64,000 bases of DNA from Acetobacterium tundrae (GCF_008086615.1 NZ_RXYB01000005.1:124001-188000); one strand, 5' to 3'; positions 44,145-51,776 are shown, counted from the first letter of the stretch. A program made the numbers and translations. The notes: generated from the letters alone by a model not told the origin.

Positions 44145-44160
44145 TTATAGTGTATCAACT

Positions 44161-44238
44161 GTAGGGGCTGGCCTTGCCGGCCCGCAAACGTTAGAATAGA
44201 ATACAAACGTCAACGGGCGATCATGGATCGCCCCTACA
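44161..44238. repeat. REP-type hairpin pair
   Basis: GTAGGGGCTGGCCTTGCCGGCCC (a G/C-rich stem variant) opens the unit, and GGGCGATCATGGATCGCCCCTAC closes it in inverted orientation. Confidence 0.78.
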
Positions 44239-44242
44239 AGCC

Positions 44243-44389
44243 CTAAAAAGGCGTATGCAAATATAGGCCGCATGAACCCCCTAAAAAGGCGTATGCAAAT
44301 ATAGGCCGCATGAACCCCCTAAAAAGGCGTATGCAAATATAGGCCACACGAACCCCCAAAAAGCATATGCAAATAAAGGCAAATGAACC
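44243..44389. repeat. 38-bp tandem repeat, three near-identical copies and one degraded
   Basis: CTAAAAAGGCGTATGCAAAT begins units at 44243, 44281 and 44319, exactly 38 bp apart. A decayed fourth (AAAAAGCATATGCAAATAAAGG) follows at about 44357. The array ends about 55 bp before the PHP gene start. It contains no CRISPR-like spacers. The last copies are the most diverged. Confidence 0.88.
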
Positions 44390-44445
44390 GAAAAAAAGAT
44401 GTTTATAATAATGACATATTAAGCAATAACAGAATAAGGAAAAAC

Positions 44446-45177
44446 ATGAAAATAACACACGATATGCATACCCATACAACCTGGAGCCACGGAAAAAACA
44501 CCATTGCAGAAATGGTGAAGCAGGGTCGGAAGATTGGTTTAAAAGCCATCACCATTTCCGACCATGGCCGAAGTCATCCGTTTTTTGGGGTGCGAAAAAA
44601 GAACTTTGCCAAAATGCGGGCTGAAATCGACGCGCTTAATAAAAAATACGACGATATTGAAATCTACCTGTCCGTGGAATCCAACATCATTGGTGCCAAC
44701 GGGGATATTGATATTGGCGAAGAAGAGCGAATTTACTGCGACTGGATTTTAGCCGGATATCATTACGGTTACATTCCGGCCACGATCAAAGATATATTTC
44801 GCTTTTCGATTCCCAATTACGCCGCCCGGGTGCTGCCGTTTCTAAGAAAATATGTGATCGAGATGAATACCCGATCCTATATAAAAATGATCGAGCGTCG
44901 GGAAATTAAACTGATCACCCATCCTGGGGACAAAATGCCCATCGATATCGATGCCGTGGCGAAAGCCGCAGCGGCGAATGGCGTCATTTTAGAGATCAAT
45001 CCCCGGCATGATCATTTAAGCGCCGAAGAAATTAAAATTGCCATGAAATATGAGGTCGATTTTGCTGTCAACAGCGACGCCCACACTATCCATGCCTTAG
45101 GCGATATGCGAGCCATCCCGGAAATGCTGGAAAAAGCCAACATTCCCCTAGACCGGATCATCAACATTGAAGCTTAG
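44446..45177 (+). CDS. PHP-domain phosphoesterase, YcdX/HisK-like
   Basis: The 243-residue protein has PHP motifs HDMHTHTTWSHGK (about 5-17), SDHGRSHP (about 38-45), GVESNI-like VESNII (about 76-81), THPGD (about 167) and NSDAHTIHALGD (about 214-225). This is a metal-dependent phosphoesterase of unknown substrate. I chose ATG 44446 with AAGGA ahead of it. It differs from the PHP gene at 32192. Confidence 0.84.
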   Translation: MKITHDMHTHTTWSHGKNTIAEMVKQGRKIGLKAITISDHGRSHPFFGVRKKNFAKMRAEIDALNKKYDDIEIYLSVESNIIGANGDIDIGEEERIYCDWILAGYHYGYIPATIKDIFRFSIPNYAARVLPFLRKYVIEMNTRSYIKMIERREIKLITHPGDKMPIDIDAVAKAAAANGVILEINPRHDHLSAEEIKIAMKYEVDFAVNSDAHTIHALGDMRAIPEMLEKANIPLDRIINIEA

Positions 45178-45196
45178 CAAGTCGCTGTAGAAGTAA

Positions 45197-45265
45197 GTCT
45201 GGAGACAATCGTAACATCAGTTGTCCGATCATGCAGCAGGCAACGATTTACCATTGTCTCCAGAC
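45197..45265. repeat. 69-bp palindromic repeat (short family member)
   Basis: GTCTGGAGACAAT and ATTGTCTCCAGAC are exact 13-bp arms. Inside, GTAACATCAGTTG and CCGATCATGCAGCA match the 49321 copy, but half of the core hairpin is missing. Confidence 0.7.
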
Positions 45266-45353
45266 GGGTTTCACAAAAAACGCAGATTAACAATTGTCTT
45301 GACCAGAAACGAACGGTTATCATCGATATAAGATTAGAAAAGAGGAGAAAGTC

Positions 45354-46229
45354 ATGAAAATAATTATCATTACAGGTATGTCTGGAGCAGGAAAGTCCCA
45401 GGCGATTGAAATACTCGAGGATCTTGGATTCTTCTGTATCGACAACCTGCCTCCCCAGCTCATCGTGACTTTTATCAACCTCTGCCAGCAATCCGCCACC
45501 GGTATTGAAAATATTGCTCTGGTAACCGACATTCGGGGCGATGTGTTTTCATCGCGAGAAGACTCGCCCCTTTCCGCTTACAAAGAGCTGAAAAACGAAG
45601 CGGAGCTTTTCTTTTTGGATGCCCGAAACGAGGTGCTGGTATCCCGGTATCAGGAAACCCGACGAAATCATCCGTTAGCGGGCCGTTCCGGCAATTTGCT
45701 GGAAGCCATTCAAAAGGAAAGAAAAACGTTGGAATCGTTGCGGGAAATTGCCGACGAAGTGATTGACACCTCCGATATAAAAGTTGGTGAACTCAAAGGG
45801 AAACTCCGCGCACTCATAAAAAAGGGCGAAGAAAACACCATGCCAAGAGTCAATATTTATTCCTTTGGATATAAGTATGCCAGCCCTATGGGGGCAGATT
45901 ATGTTTTTGATGTCCGCTTCCTGCCCAATCCCTTTTATAAACTAGAGCTGAGAGAGTTATCAGGCGAAGATCAGGATGTCAGAGACTATGTCATGTCTTT
46001 TCCGGAAGCAAAAATATTTTATGACAAATTATTAGATTTGCTGGAGTTTGTCATTCCCCAATTTACAAAAGTTTCGAAAAATACTGTCGAAATTGCTATT
46101 GGCTGCACCGGCGGCCAGCATCGATCGGTAACTTATGCGTATCTGTTGGATGCCGCCCTTAAAGAAAAAGGTTACGAAACCAGTCTCAACCATCGGGACA
46201 TCAAAAGAAATAAACAGGAAAATTTATAA
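45354..46229 (+). CDS. rapZ: RapZ/YvcJ-family RNase adapter / nucleotide-binding protein
   Basis: The 291-residue protein has Walker A GMSGAGKSQ (about 7-15), DNLPPQL, the DVRFLPNPFY segment (about 187-196) and the C-terminal IGCTGGQHRSVTYA (about 248-261). In Gram-positives it is encoded with yvcK and whiA exactly as here. It binds GTP/ATP; its E. coli counterpart regulates glmS mRNA through small RNAs. Confidence 0.94.
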   Translation: MKIIIITGMSGAGKSQAIEILEDLGFFCIDNLPPQLIVTFINLCQQSATGIENIALVTDIRGDVFSSREDSPLSAYKELKNEAELFFLDARNEVLVSRYQETRRNHPLAGRSGNLLEAIQKERKTLESLREIADEVIDTSDIKVGELKGKLRALIKKGEENTMPRVNIYSFGYKYASPMGADYVFDVRFLPNPFYKLELRELSGEDQDVRDYVMSFPEAKIFYDKLLDLLEFVIPQFTKVSKNTVEIAIGCTGGQHRSVTYAYLLDAALKEKGYETSLNHRDIKRNKQENL

Positions 46230-46254
46230 TGAATAATATAAAGGAAGTGATTCA

Positions 46255-47265
46255 ATGGATATGAAAGAATATATCAGAGAGTTTACCCTGAAAGATATAG
46301 TAAAAGTGAGAAATCCGAGAGTTGTCGCCATTGGCGGCGGGACCGGCTTATCCGTGATCCTCAGGGGATTGAAAAAATATACCGACAAGCTGACGGCCAT
46401 CGTTACTGTTGGGGATGATGGCGGCGGTTCAGGCATGCTCAGGGAAAATCTGGGGATTCTGCCCCCCGGCGATATCCGCAGCTGTATTCTAGCCCTGGCC
46501 GATGATGAAAATGTCATGCAGGAACTGTTTAACTACCGCTTTGAAGGCGGAAGCATGGAGGGGCAGAGCTTTGGCAACCTGTTCCTGGCGGCGATGAATG
46601 GTATCAGCAACGATTTTTACGATGCCGTGCGACGAACATCAGATGTGCTTCAAATAAAAGGCGAAGTACTGCCGGTCACCCTATCGGAAATGGTTTTGAT
46701 GGCATCGCTGGAAAACGGTGAGATCATTGAAGGGGAGTCCGCTATTCCAGCGGCCGTGTTGGAGCAAAATAGCGGCGTTGTGCAGCTTTTTTTAAAGAAT
46801 CAGGAAACGCGCCCCCTGCCGGAAACCATTGAAGCCATCCGCAATGCGGATTTGATCATCATCGGACCCGGAAGTCTTTACACCAGCATCATTCCCAACC
46901 TGCTGATTAAAGATGTGGCGCGAACGATTTTTGACAGCCGGGCCAAGCGTTTTTATATCGGCAACATCATGACCCAGCCGGGGGAAACCAGCGGTTACAC
47001 CCAGGAAGACCATATCCGGGCCATCGAAGCCCACATGGATCAGAATGAAGGACATCTTTTCGATTATGTGGTGGCCAATAAAGGCACACTGCCCAGAAGT
47101 ATCGAAGAAAAATACAATAAATACGATGCCAATGTTGTCCAAATGGGAAACCCCATAAATGGCTATGAATATATTCTCGATGACTATGTGACGATGGAAA
47201 ATGGCTATGTCCGTCATGATGCCGATTTACTGGCAAAACGAATTTTTGAAACCTATATAAGATAA
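46255..47265 (+). CDS. yvcK: YvcK/GlmR-family UDP-sugar-binding regulator
   Basis: The 336-residue protein has the N-terminal IGGGTGLSVILRGLKKY (about 24-40), VTVGDDGGGSGMLRE, and LPPGDIRSCI, all conserved in the CofD/YvcK family. GlmR directs carbon toward UDP-GlcNAc and cell-wall precursors. Its place between rapZ and whiA matches Firmicutes in general. ATG 46255 or 46261 may be used. Confidence 0.94.
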   Translation: MDMKEYIREFTLKDIVKVRNPRVVAIGGGTGLSVILRGLKKYTDKLTAIVTVGDDGGGSGMLRENLGILPPGDIRSCILALADDENVMQELFNYRFEGGSMEGQSFGNLFLAAMNGISNDFYDAVRRTSDVLQIKGEVLPVTLSEMVLMASLENGEIIEGESAIPAAVLEQNSGVVQLFLKNQETRPLPETIEAIRNADLIIIGPGSLYTSIIPNLLIKDVARTIFDSRAKRFYIGNIMTQPGETSGYTQEDHIRAIEAHMDQNEGHLFDYVVANKGTLPRSIEEKYNKYDANVVQMGNPINGYEYILDDYVTMENGYVRHDADLLAKRIFETYIR

Positions 47266-47285
47266 CGTTAGGCACGATGCTTTTC

Positions 47286-47365
47286 GGGCGATTGGGAATC
47301 GCCCCTACGGTATTATGCCAGACGTTGTCTCAAGAATTCCGTAGGGGCGATCCATGATCGCCCGA
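47286..47365. repeat. REP-type hairpin pair between yvcK and whiA
   Basis: GGGCGATTGGGAATCGCCCCTAC and GTAGGGGCGATCCATGATCGCCC are present in tail-to-tail order relative to most pairs. It creates false in-frame starts upstream of whiA. Confidence 0.8.
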
Positions 47366-47434
47366 AAAGTCGATGATTCAAACAAATGTCCACAGACGAT
47401 TGGAAACAGTTTTTACGAAAGAAATGGTGAACCA

Positions 47435-48433
47435 GTGACATTTTCAGCGATTTTAAAAAAAGATATTTCCAAGCTCCCATTCGGTTCCAAAGCCTCCCGG
47501 CAAGCTGAATTGTCGGGGATCATCGGAGCCGTCGCAACCATTATCGTGGATGCGGCGGGTGACATGAGCATCAGCATAAAAACCGAAAACCCCTCGGTTG
47601 CCGCCCGCACGTACCAGCTCATCAAAGGGTTGTTTCAAACAAAACCGAAAATCAAGATCGAGAAAACAAAAAAATTTAAAGAACATCGTGCTTACAATGT
47701 CCTCATTGAAGATCCGAAGATGGCGAAAAGAATACTTGGCGACTGTGAAATTTTGAGCTTCAACAATCTGGGTCAGGCTTTTTTTGCCAATCAGATACCG
47801 GAAAAGTTCAAAAAACAGGCCACGCAGACAAAAGCATATATCCGCGGGGCTTTTTTAGGATGCGGTTCCGTGTCCAACCCGGAAAAAACTTATCATCTTG
47901 AACTGGTGGGAAAGAAAACCGCGATTCAAAGTAAAACGAACGACCGCAGTCTAACCGGAAATATCGAGCAGTGCGCCTTGTTGGAAAGCATTAAAGAAAT
48001 ATTGAATGATTTTGGAATTAAATCCAATCTTATTCACCGAAAAGCGCACTGGGTGCTGTACCTAAAAGAAGGGGGCAGCGTTGCCGATTTTCTCAATGTG
48101 ATCGGCGCTCACCGCGGGCTGCTGGAAATGGAGAATATCCGGATCATCAAAGAAATGCGGAATGATGTGAATCGCCAGGTTAACTGTGAAACCGCCAACC
48201 TGAATAAAACCGTCATCGCCGCCTACGATCAGGTGGCCGCCATTTTAGTCATCAAAGAGAAGATTGGGTTGAGAAATCTGCCCCAAAACCTCTATGATAT
48301 CGCCGAATTGCGATTAAACTATCCGGATGCCAGCATCAAAGAACTAGGAGAACGATTAGACCCTCCCGTCGGCAAATCCGGCGTTTATCATCGGCTCAAA
48401 AAACTGAGCCAAATTGCCGAAGATTTAAAATAG
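47435..48433 (+). CDS. whiA: WhiA-type DNA-binding protein
   Basis: The 332-residue protein has two LAGLIDADG-like N-terminal parts (RQAELSGIIGA; AYIRGAFLGCGSVSNPEKTYHLE) and a C-terminal HTH (RLNYPDASIKELGERLDPPVGKSGVYHRLKKL, about 293-325). The open frame extends to 47354, but that stretch is REP sequence; GTG 47435 gives the usual WhiA N-terminus (MTFSAILKKDISKL). It acts in cell division and chromosome segregation in Bacillus. It is the third gene of the rapZ-yvcK-whiA set. Confidence 0.9.
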   Translation: MTFSAILKKDISKLPFGSKASRQAELSGIIGAVATIIVDAAGDMSISIKTENPSVAARTYQLIKGLFQTKPKIKIEKTKKFKEHRAYNVLIEDPKMAKRILGDCEILSFNNLGQAFFANQIPEKFKKQATQTKAYIRGAFLGCGSVSNPEKTYHLELVGKKTAIQSKTNDRSLTGNIEQCALLESIKEILNDFGIKSNLIHRKAHWVLYLKEGGSVADFLNVIGAHRGLLEMENIRIIKEMRNDVNRQVNCETANLNKTVIAAYDQVAAILVIKEKIGLRNLPQNLYDIAELRLNYPDASIKELGERLDPPVGKSGVYHRLKKLSQIAEDLK

Positions 48434-48497
48434 TAATAAGGCAAAAATCCCATAACGCATAAACCGATTGGATTCATCCCCCGTAATGCATTATCTC

Positions 48498-48594
48498 GTA
48501 GGGGCAATCCATGATCGCCCGAAACGTCGATGATAGGCACCGACGTCCCCGGGCGATCTACATTTTTGGACGCTATACCGCATCGCCCGAAACG
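48498..48594. repeat. REP-type hairpins between whiA and the sigma gene
   Basis: GTAGGGGCAATCCATGATCGCCC (one uncompensated stem change) and a degraded inverted partner around 48550-48590. The repeat abuts the 3' end of the sigma gene. Confidence 0.65.
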
Positions 48595-49173
48595 TTAGTT
48601 CACCAGATCCATCCCAAAGTAGGTGCGCAGATCCTGAATTGCGCGCCGATGGAGTTTTACCAGGCTGTTGGAGCTCACCCCGATGCTCTGGGCAATATCT
48701 TTGATACTCCGATTTTTAAAATAATGTTCCTCGATAATCCAACGCTGCCTTTCCCTAAGCTGAGGCAGATAAAGCAGCAGCGCCGATAAATCTTCATGAT
48801 GAAGGTAGTCCCCTTCAATATCCGCATTCTTATCCATTAAAGTATCCAATAAAGATGATGTCTCATTTTTACAGGGGGCATCCAAAGAAGTTGAGTTTTT
48901 GTGAGACTTGGCGACATCAACAAAATAATAAAACAATTCCTTTTTTAGATAACCGGAAAAAGGCACCCCCAGAGCTTCATCGTAGGTATCAACCGAGTTG
49001 AGTATCACAATCGCTCCTTCACTTAAATAATCATCAAGGGCATCCTGTTCATAAACATAACGACGAATCAACGAGAGAACTAAAGGCCGAAAACCTTCAA
49101 TCAAAGCCAACTGGCACTTCGGTTCCTTTTTCCGGGCACCGCGTACCAAAGAAATTATTTCATTGTTTTCCAT
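48595..49173 (-). CDS. Alternative sigma-70-family factor of a lysis cassette
   Basis: The 192-residue protein has a sigma region 2 (about 20-90; FRPLVLSLIRRYV, DYLSEGAIVILNSVDTYD) and a region 4 HTH (about 140-188; RSIKDIAQSIGVSSNSLVKLHRRAIQDL). Region 3 and any anti-sigma partner are absent. A ribosome site GAGGTG precedes ATG 49173. It is last of five minus-strand genes and behind its own promoter and a terminator. The size and company (holin, DUF2922, DUF1659) recall UviA/TcdR-type or SigI-like factors; the exact group is not settled. Confidence 0.82.
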   Translation of the reverse strand: MENNEIISLVRGARKKEPKCQLALIEGFRPLVLSLIRRYVYEQDALDDYLSEGAIVILNSVDTYDEALGVPFSGYLKKELFYYFVDVAKSHKNSTSLDAPCKNETSSLLDTLMDKNADIEGDYLHHEDLSALLLYLPQLRERQRWIIEEHYFKNRSIKDIAQSIGVSSNSLVKLHRRAIQDLRTYFGMDLVN

Positions 49174-49190
49174 TTTTCACCTCTTTCAAT

Positions 49191-49244
49191 CAAATAGAAC
49201 AGATGTTCTATTTGCATTATATATTATTTGTAATCGAAATACAA
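49191..49244 (-). promoter_or_regulatory. Sigma-gene promoter with LexA-box-like palindrome
   Basis: On the minus strand TTGTAT (49244-49239) and TATAAT (49221-49216) are 17 bp apart. One base after the -10 box is a perfect 24-bp palindrome (49191-49214): arms CAAATAGAACA and TGTTCTATTTG around GA. Its centre GAAC-AGAT-GTTC fits the Firmicute LexA (Cheo/DinR) core GAAC-N4-GTTC. The site lies between the -10 and the ribosome site, a classic repression position. LexA control is inference. Confidence 0.65.
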
Positions 49245-49267
49245 TCATTTTCTTAATATCGATAATG

Positions 49268-49300
49268 AAAAAGAGCCAGTGTAAACACCGGCTCAAATAT
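49268..49300 (-). terminator. Minus-strand terminator upstream of the sigma gene
   Basis: Read on the minus strand, GAGCCGGTG-TTTA-CACTGGCTC is followed by TTTTT. It should end transcription coming from the DUF2922 gene, so the sigma gene depends on its own promoter. Confidence 0.7.
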
Positions 49301-49320
49301 AACGATAAATTATAAAGTAA

Positions 49321-49442
49321 GTGTCTTGCGATAATGGTAACATCAGTTGTGACCAAGGGGTCAGACCCTTTGCATCATGGCGAACAGGCGATAGCCTGTC
49401 CGATCATGCAGCAAACTACGATTTACTATTGTCACAAGACAC
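49321..49442. repeat. 122-bp palindromic repeat between DUF2922 and sigma genes
   Basis: Arms GTGTCTTG...ATAATGGTAA and TTTACTATTGTCACAAGACAC pair with a few mismatches. The core CGAACAGGCGATAGCCTGTCCG is an almost perfect hairpin. Confidence 0.78.
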
Positions 49443-49478
49443 GATTTTGTCGGGAATCGGGAGTCCGATTCCAATTAC

Positions 49479-49706
49479 TTAAACTGCAGACATTGCAAAA
49501 TCCTGAGTCGTAGTGCTGATTAGCTTTCCGCTGACTTTGGACTTAAAGTCGGAGTCTTCTGCAGCAAAGATATTTTTAGCAAGGATCAAATCCATTGCTG
49601 CATTCATTTCAGCCGGGGTCACAGCCGCATCAGCATCCGCTACGGAAAGGGTAGAATTTTTACCATCCCCACGTTTGAATACCATCGTTGCTTTAATTTC
49701 TGGCAT
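49479..49706 (-). CDS. DUF2922-family protein
   Basis: The 75-residue protein has the layout of DUF2922: a short N-terminal strand region (MVFKRGDGKNSTLSVAD), a helical centre (TPAEMNAAMDLILAKNIF) and a C-terminal strand region. The family is small and of unknown function, common next to DUF1659 and sigma genes in clostridia. A ribosome site (AAAGGAGGTGA) precedes ATG 49706. Confidence 0.8.
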   Translation of the reverse strand: MPEIKATMVFKRGDGKNSTLSVADADAAVTPAEMNAAMDLILAKNIFAAEDSDFKSKVSGKLISTTTQDFAMSAV

Positions 49707-49774
49707 GAGCGTTCACCTCCTTTCGCATAGATTTCTCATCTGGATAATTGCGAAACAGTCGGGAACTTCGCTGC

Positions 49775-49860
49775 CAGTTTACGCGAAACTATTTTTACAC
49801 TGTACAGCGGACAGTCTATCAACTGTTCGCCTACACGTTACAAAATAGTTTGTGAAACTG
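49775..49860. repeat. 86-bp covarying palindrome, copy A
   Basis: The outer stem CAGTTT/AAACTG and second stem AAACTATTTT/AAAATAGTTT are separated by ACGCG and GTG; a central hairpin CGGACAGT-N6-ACTGTTCG follows. A further outer AATTGCGAA/TTCGCAATT pair extends it (about 49746-49890). It lies between the DUF1659 and DUF2922 genes. Confidence 0.85.
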
Positions 49861-49909
49861 ACATCAAAGTAATCATTGTTCGCAATTGCCGAATTGAGTT
49901 TGGTGGTGT

Positions 49910-50134
49910 TTAGACACCCGGAATCAATAGGGTACTTTCAATTTTGACAACTTCTTCCAGGGTGGGCGCCTGCAGTGTTGCAAGAGCGGCAGCCACGGCG
50001 TAGATGTCATCATTTCCGGCAGATGCTTTCAGATTAGAATAAGTCTTTGACTTAATCACATCTTTGCCATTCACTAGCCCGTAGTTGGAACGGATCTGGA
50101 TTTTGTTGCTGAGAAAATCGGTTGTTACTGGCAT
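49910..50134 (-). CDS. DUF1659-family protein
   Basis: The 74-residue protein matches DUF1659 in size and pattern (IRSNYGLVNGKDVIKSKTYSN, then AVAAALATLQ and a C-terminal beta stretch ESTLLIPGV). Its function is unknown; it is a regular neighbour of DUF2922 genes. A ribosome site (AAAGGAGGA) precedes ATG 50134. Confidence 0.8.
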   Translation of the reverse strand: MPVTTDFLSNKIQIRSNYGLVNGKDVIKSKTYSNLKASAGNDDIYAVAAALATLQAPTLEEVVKIESTLLIPGV

Positions 50135-50187
50135 TGTGTGGTCCTCCTTTCTTCAGGCCTTAGCGATACTGCCGTAAGCTTAGCTGC

Positions 50188-50273
50188 CGGTTTACGCGAA
50201 CCAATCTGTACACTGTACGGCGGACCGTCTATCGACTGTTCGCCTACACGTTACCAGATTGGTTGCGAAACCG
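50188..50273. repeat. 86-bp covarying palindrome, copy B
   Basis: The outer stem CGGTTT/AAACCG and second stem AACCAATCTG/CAGATTGGTT sit at the same positions as in copy A but differ in sequence with pairing kept. It lies between the endolysin and DUF1659 genes. Confidence 0.85.
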
Positions 50274-50382
50274 ACATCAAAACAACTTCTGTTCGTGGCT
50301 TTAAAGTTTCGCAACTTCCTGTGTATACTCTATAAATGGAAGAAACCGGAAAAAGGTGCCAAAAAGAAATAAGAACTCGTTG

Positions 50383-50459
50383 TGGCGATTCTCAATCGCC
50401 CGAGGACATTTGTTTGAAAGATTGACGTTTCGGGCGATCATCATGGATCGCCCCTACAG
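50383..50459. repeat. REP-type hairpin pair
   Basis: A variant forward REP (GGCGATTCTCAATCGCC) and an inverted copy with a three-base loop insertion (GGGCGATCATCATGGATCGCCCCTAC). It ends 10 bp from the endolysin stop codon. Confidence 0.75.
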
Positions 50460-50469
50460 AATCGCCCGC

Positions 50470-51030
50470 TTAAATCTCCAGATGACAAAACCCTTGATTC
50501 TCATAAATGATCACACCCAGTCCCTGGTCTTCGGCGGCTGCCGCCAGTTCATGGACAGACCGGTCCGGAGCGTAGCAGTCAACGGCCGCCCCGACAAGAT
50601 GTCGGGAATTCGGAATACCGCCCACTTCCTCATTCCGGATCGGACAACGGACTCCCGACGTGACGATGATCGGGGTGTCGAGCACCTGATGCACGTTTTC
50701 CAGACGGCGAAGCAGTTCGGGGTTCATTTCCGCCGGAAAGCCGTTGCAGTAACGGCCCTCACAACAGCATTTAAAGGCCTGCCGGTTGAAATGTGGGGTG
50801 AGCTGTTGGTCATCTAACGGCATATCGGCGGGGTTTTCTGGTTCTGCCGCGATGTCATTTTGAAACAGGGCGGTATGGGTCAGCGGGCCTACCAGTCCGT
50901 CTGGCTCCAGACCATGATCGGTCTGAAACGTCTTAATGGCATTCTGTGTCAGCGGCCCATCGATGCCGTCGATGGCCCCCGGTGAGTACCCTGCTTTTTC
51001 CAGAGCCTCCTGAATTAGTTTCAGATACAT
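50470..51030 (-). CDS. Endolysin-like protein: peptidoglycan-binding domain plus M15 peptidase
   Basis: The 186-residue protein has an N-terminal PG-binding-1 domain (about 3-60; GIDGPLTQNAIKTFQ, PDGLVGPLT) and a C-terminal M15-family D,D-carboxypeptidase-like domain with the zinc ligands in SRHLVGAAVDC (about 143-153) and FCHLEI at the end. The layout is that of phage endolysins. There is no signal peptide, so release would need the neighbouring holin. AGGAGG at 51039-51044 fixes ATG 51030 over the upstream in-frame start. Confidence 0.88.
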   Translation of the reverse strand: MYLKLIQEALEKAGYSPGAIDGIDGPLTQNAIKTFQTDHGLEPDGLVGPLTHTALFQNDIAAEPENPADMPLDDQQLTPHFNRQAFKCCCEGRYCNGFPAEMNPELLRRLENVHQVLDTPIIVTSGVRCPIRNEEVGGIPNSRHLVGAAVDCYAPDRSVHELAAAAEDQGLGVIIYENQGFCHLEI

Positions 51031-51073
51031 ATTATTTTCCTCCTCATTTAGAAAGTGCGGTGAGCTTTGCTGC

Positions 51074-51159
51074 TGGTTTACGCGAATCAATTCGTACACT
51101 GCACGTTGAACAGTCTAATGACTATTCGCCTACACGTTACCGAATTGATTGTGAAACCA
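51074..51159. repeat. 86-bp covarying palindrome, copy C
   Basis: The outer stem TGGTTT/AAACCA and second stem AATCAATTCG/CGAATTGATT sit at the same positions as copies A and B. It lies between the holin and endolysin genes. Confidence 0.85.
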
Positions 51160-51177
51160 ACATCAAACAAACTGCTA

Positions 51178-51253
51178 ACGGGCGATCATGGATCGCCCCT
51201 ACGGGTTAAAGCATGGTATAAACACCGTAGGGGCGATTCTCAATCGCCCGAAA
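51178..51253. repeat. REP-type hairpin pair
   Basis: GGGCGATCATGGATCGCCCCTAC and GTAGGGGCGATTCTCAATCGCCC occur back to back, just beside palindrome copy C. Confidence 0.82.
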
Positions 51254-51285
51254 ACGTTAATTGTCGGTATGATTCGCCGACCGTC

Positions 51286-51690
51286 TTATTTTTCCTCCTT
51301 TTCGGACAACTGCGCCAAAACCGCCTTAAGTTTAGCGGGAATGGGAAAACCCAGACGGGCACAGTTTTCCAGAATGCTGATGCCTTCATTGGCGGTGTAA
51401 AAGAAAATCACGGCTGTGCGCATGGCGCCGCCACCCCCTAACAGGTTTTGATCCAGCAGATGGCCTAATGCCACCATCATCAGGATCAGGATTTTCTTGA
51501 GAATACCAACGAAGCCAATTTCACTGGAGACCTGCCTTTGAGCAATGGCGGTCATAACGCCGGTTAGGTAATCAATCAGGATAAAGCCCAGCAGGGTATA
51601 AACAGCCCCGTCGAAGCCCCCCAGAAGAAAACCGAGAACCGAGCCAATGACGGCAGCGGCGCCGGGCAGGGTGTTTAAAATTGTTTTCAT
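51286..51690 (-). CDS. Phage-type holin (toxin secretion/phage lysis holin family)
   Basis: The 134-residue protein has three or four membrane segments (about 10-27, 30-50, 65-83 and 88-105) and the family pattern DYLTGVMTAIAQRQVSSEIGFVGILKK, seen in the TcdE/BhlA/UtxA-type holins. It would form pores for exit of the endolysin or another cargo. It is the first gene of the minus-strand cassette, with AAAGGAGG upstream. Confidence 0.88.
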   Translation of the reverse strand: MKTILNTLPGAAAVIGSVLGFLLGGFDGAVYTLLGFILIDYLTGVMTAIAQRQVSSEIGFVGILKKILILMMVALGHLLDQNLLGGGGAMRTAVIFFYTANEGISILENCARLGFPIPAKLKAVLAQLSEKEEK

Positions 51691-51726
51691 TTCACGTCAG
51701 AAACCTCCTTTCATAAGATTTGCTAC

Positions 51727-51776
51727 CTTCGATCATTGTTCATTGTTTATGATTTTCGCAATGATCGAAAGCTACC
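51727..51776. repeat. Inverted repeat upstream of the holin gene
   Basis: TTCGATCATTG and CAATGATCGAA are exact 11-bp arms about 20 bp apart, extended by near-matching TACC/AGCT-type flanks. It occupies the region where the cassette promoter should be, so it may be an operator or another repeat remnant. Confidence 0.55.

Noticed and set aside
44243-44389. CRISPR array
   Set aside because: The 38-bp units are directly joined without spacers and no cas gene is present.
47354-47434. N-terminal extension of whiA
   Set aside because: It starts in a REP and is not part of the WhiA family; GTG 47435 fits.
48595-51690. Prophage remnant
   Set aside because: Only holin and endolysin are phage-like; no integrase, capsid, terminase or tail gene is within the flanking sequence, so a host cassette is preferred, though not proven.
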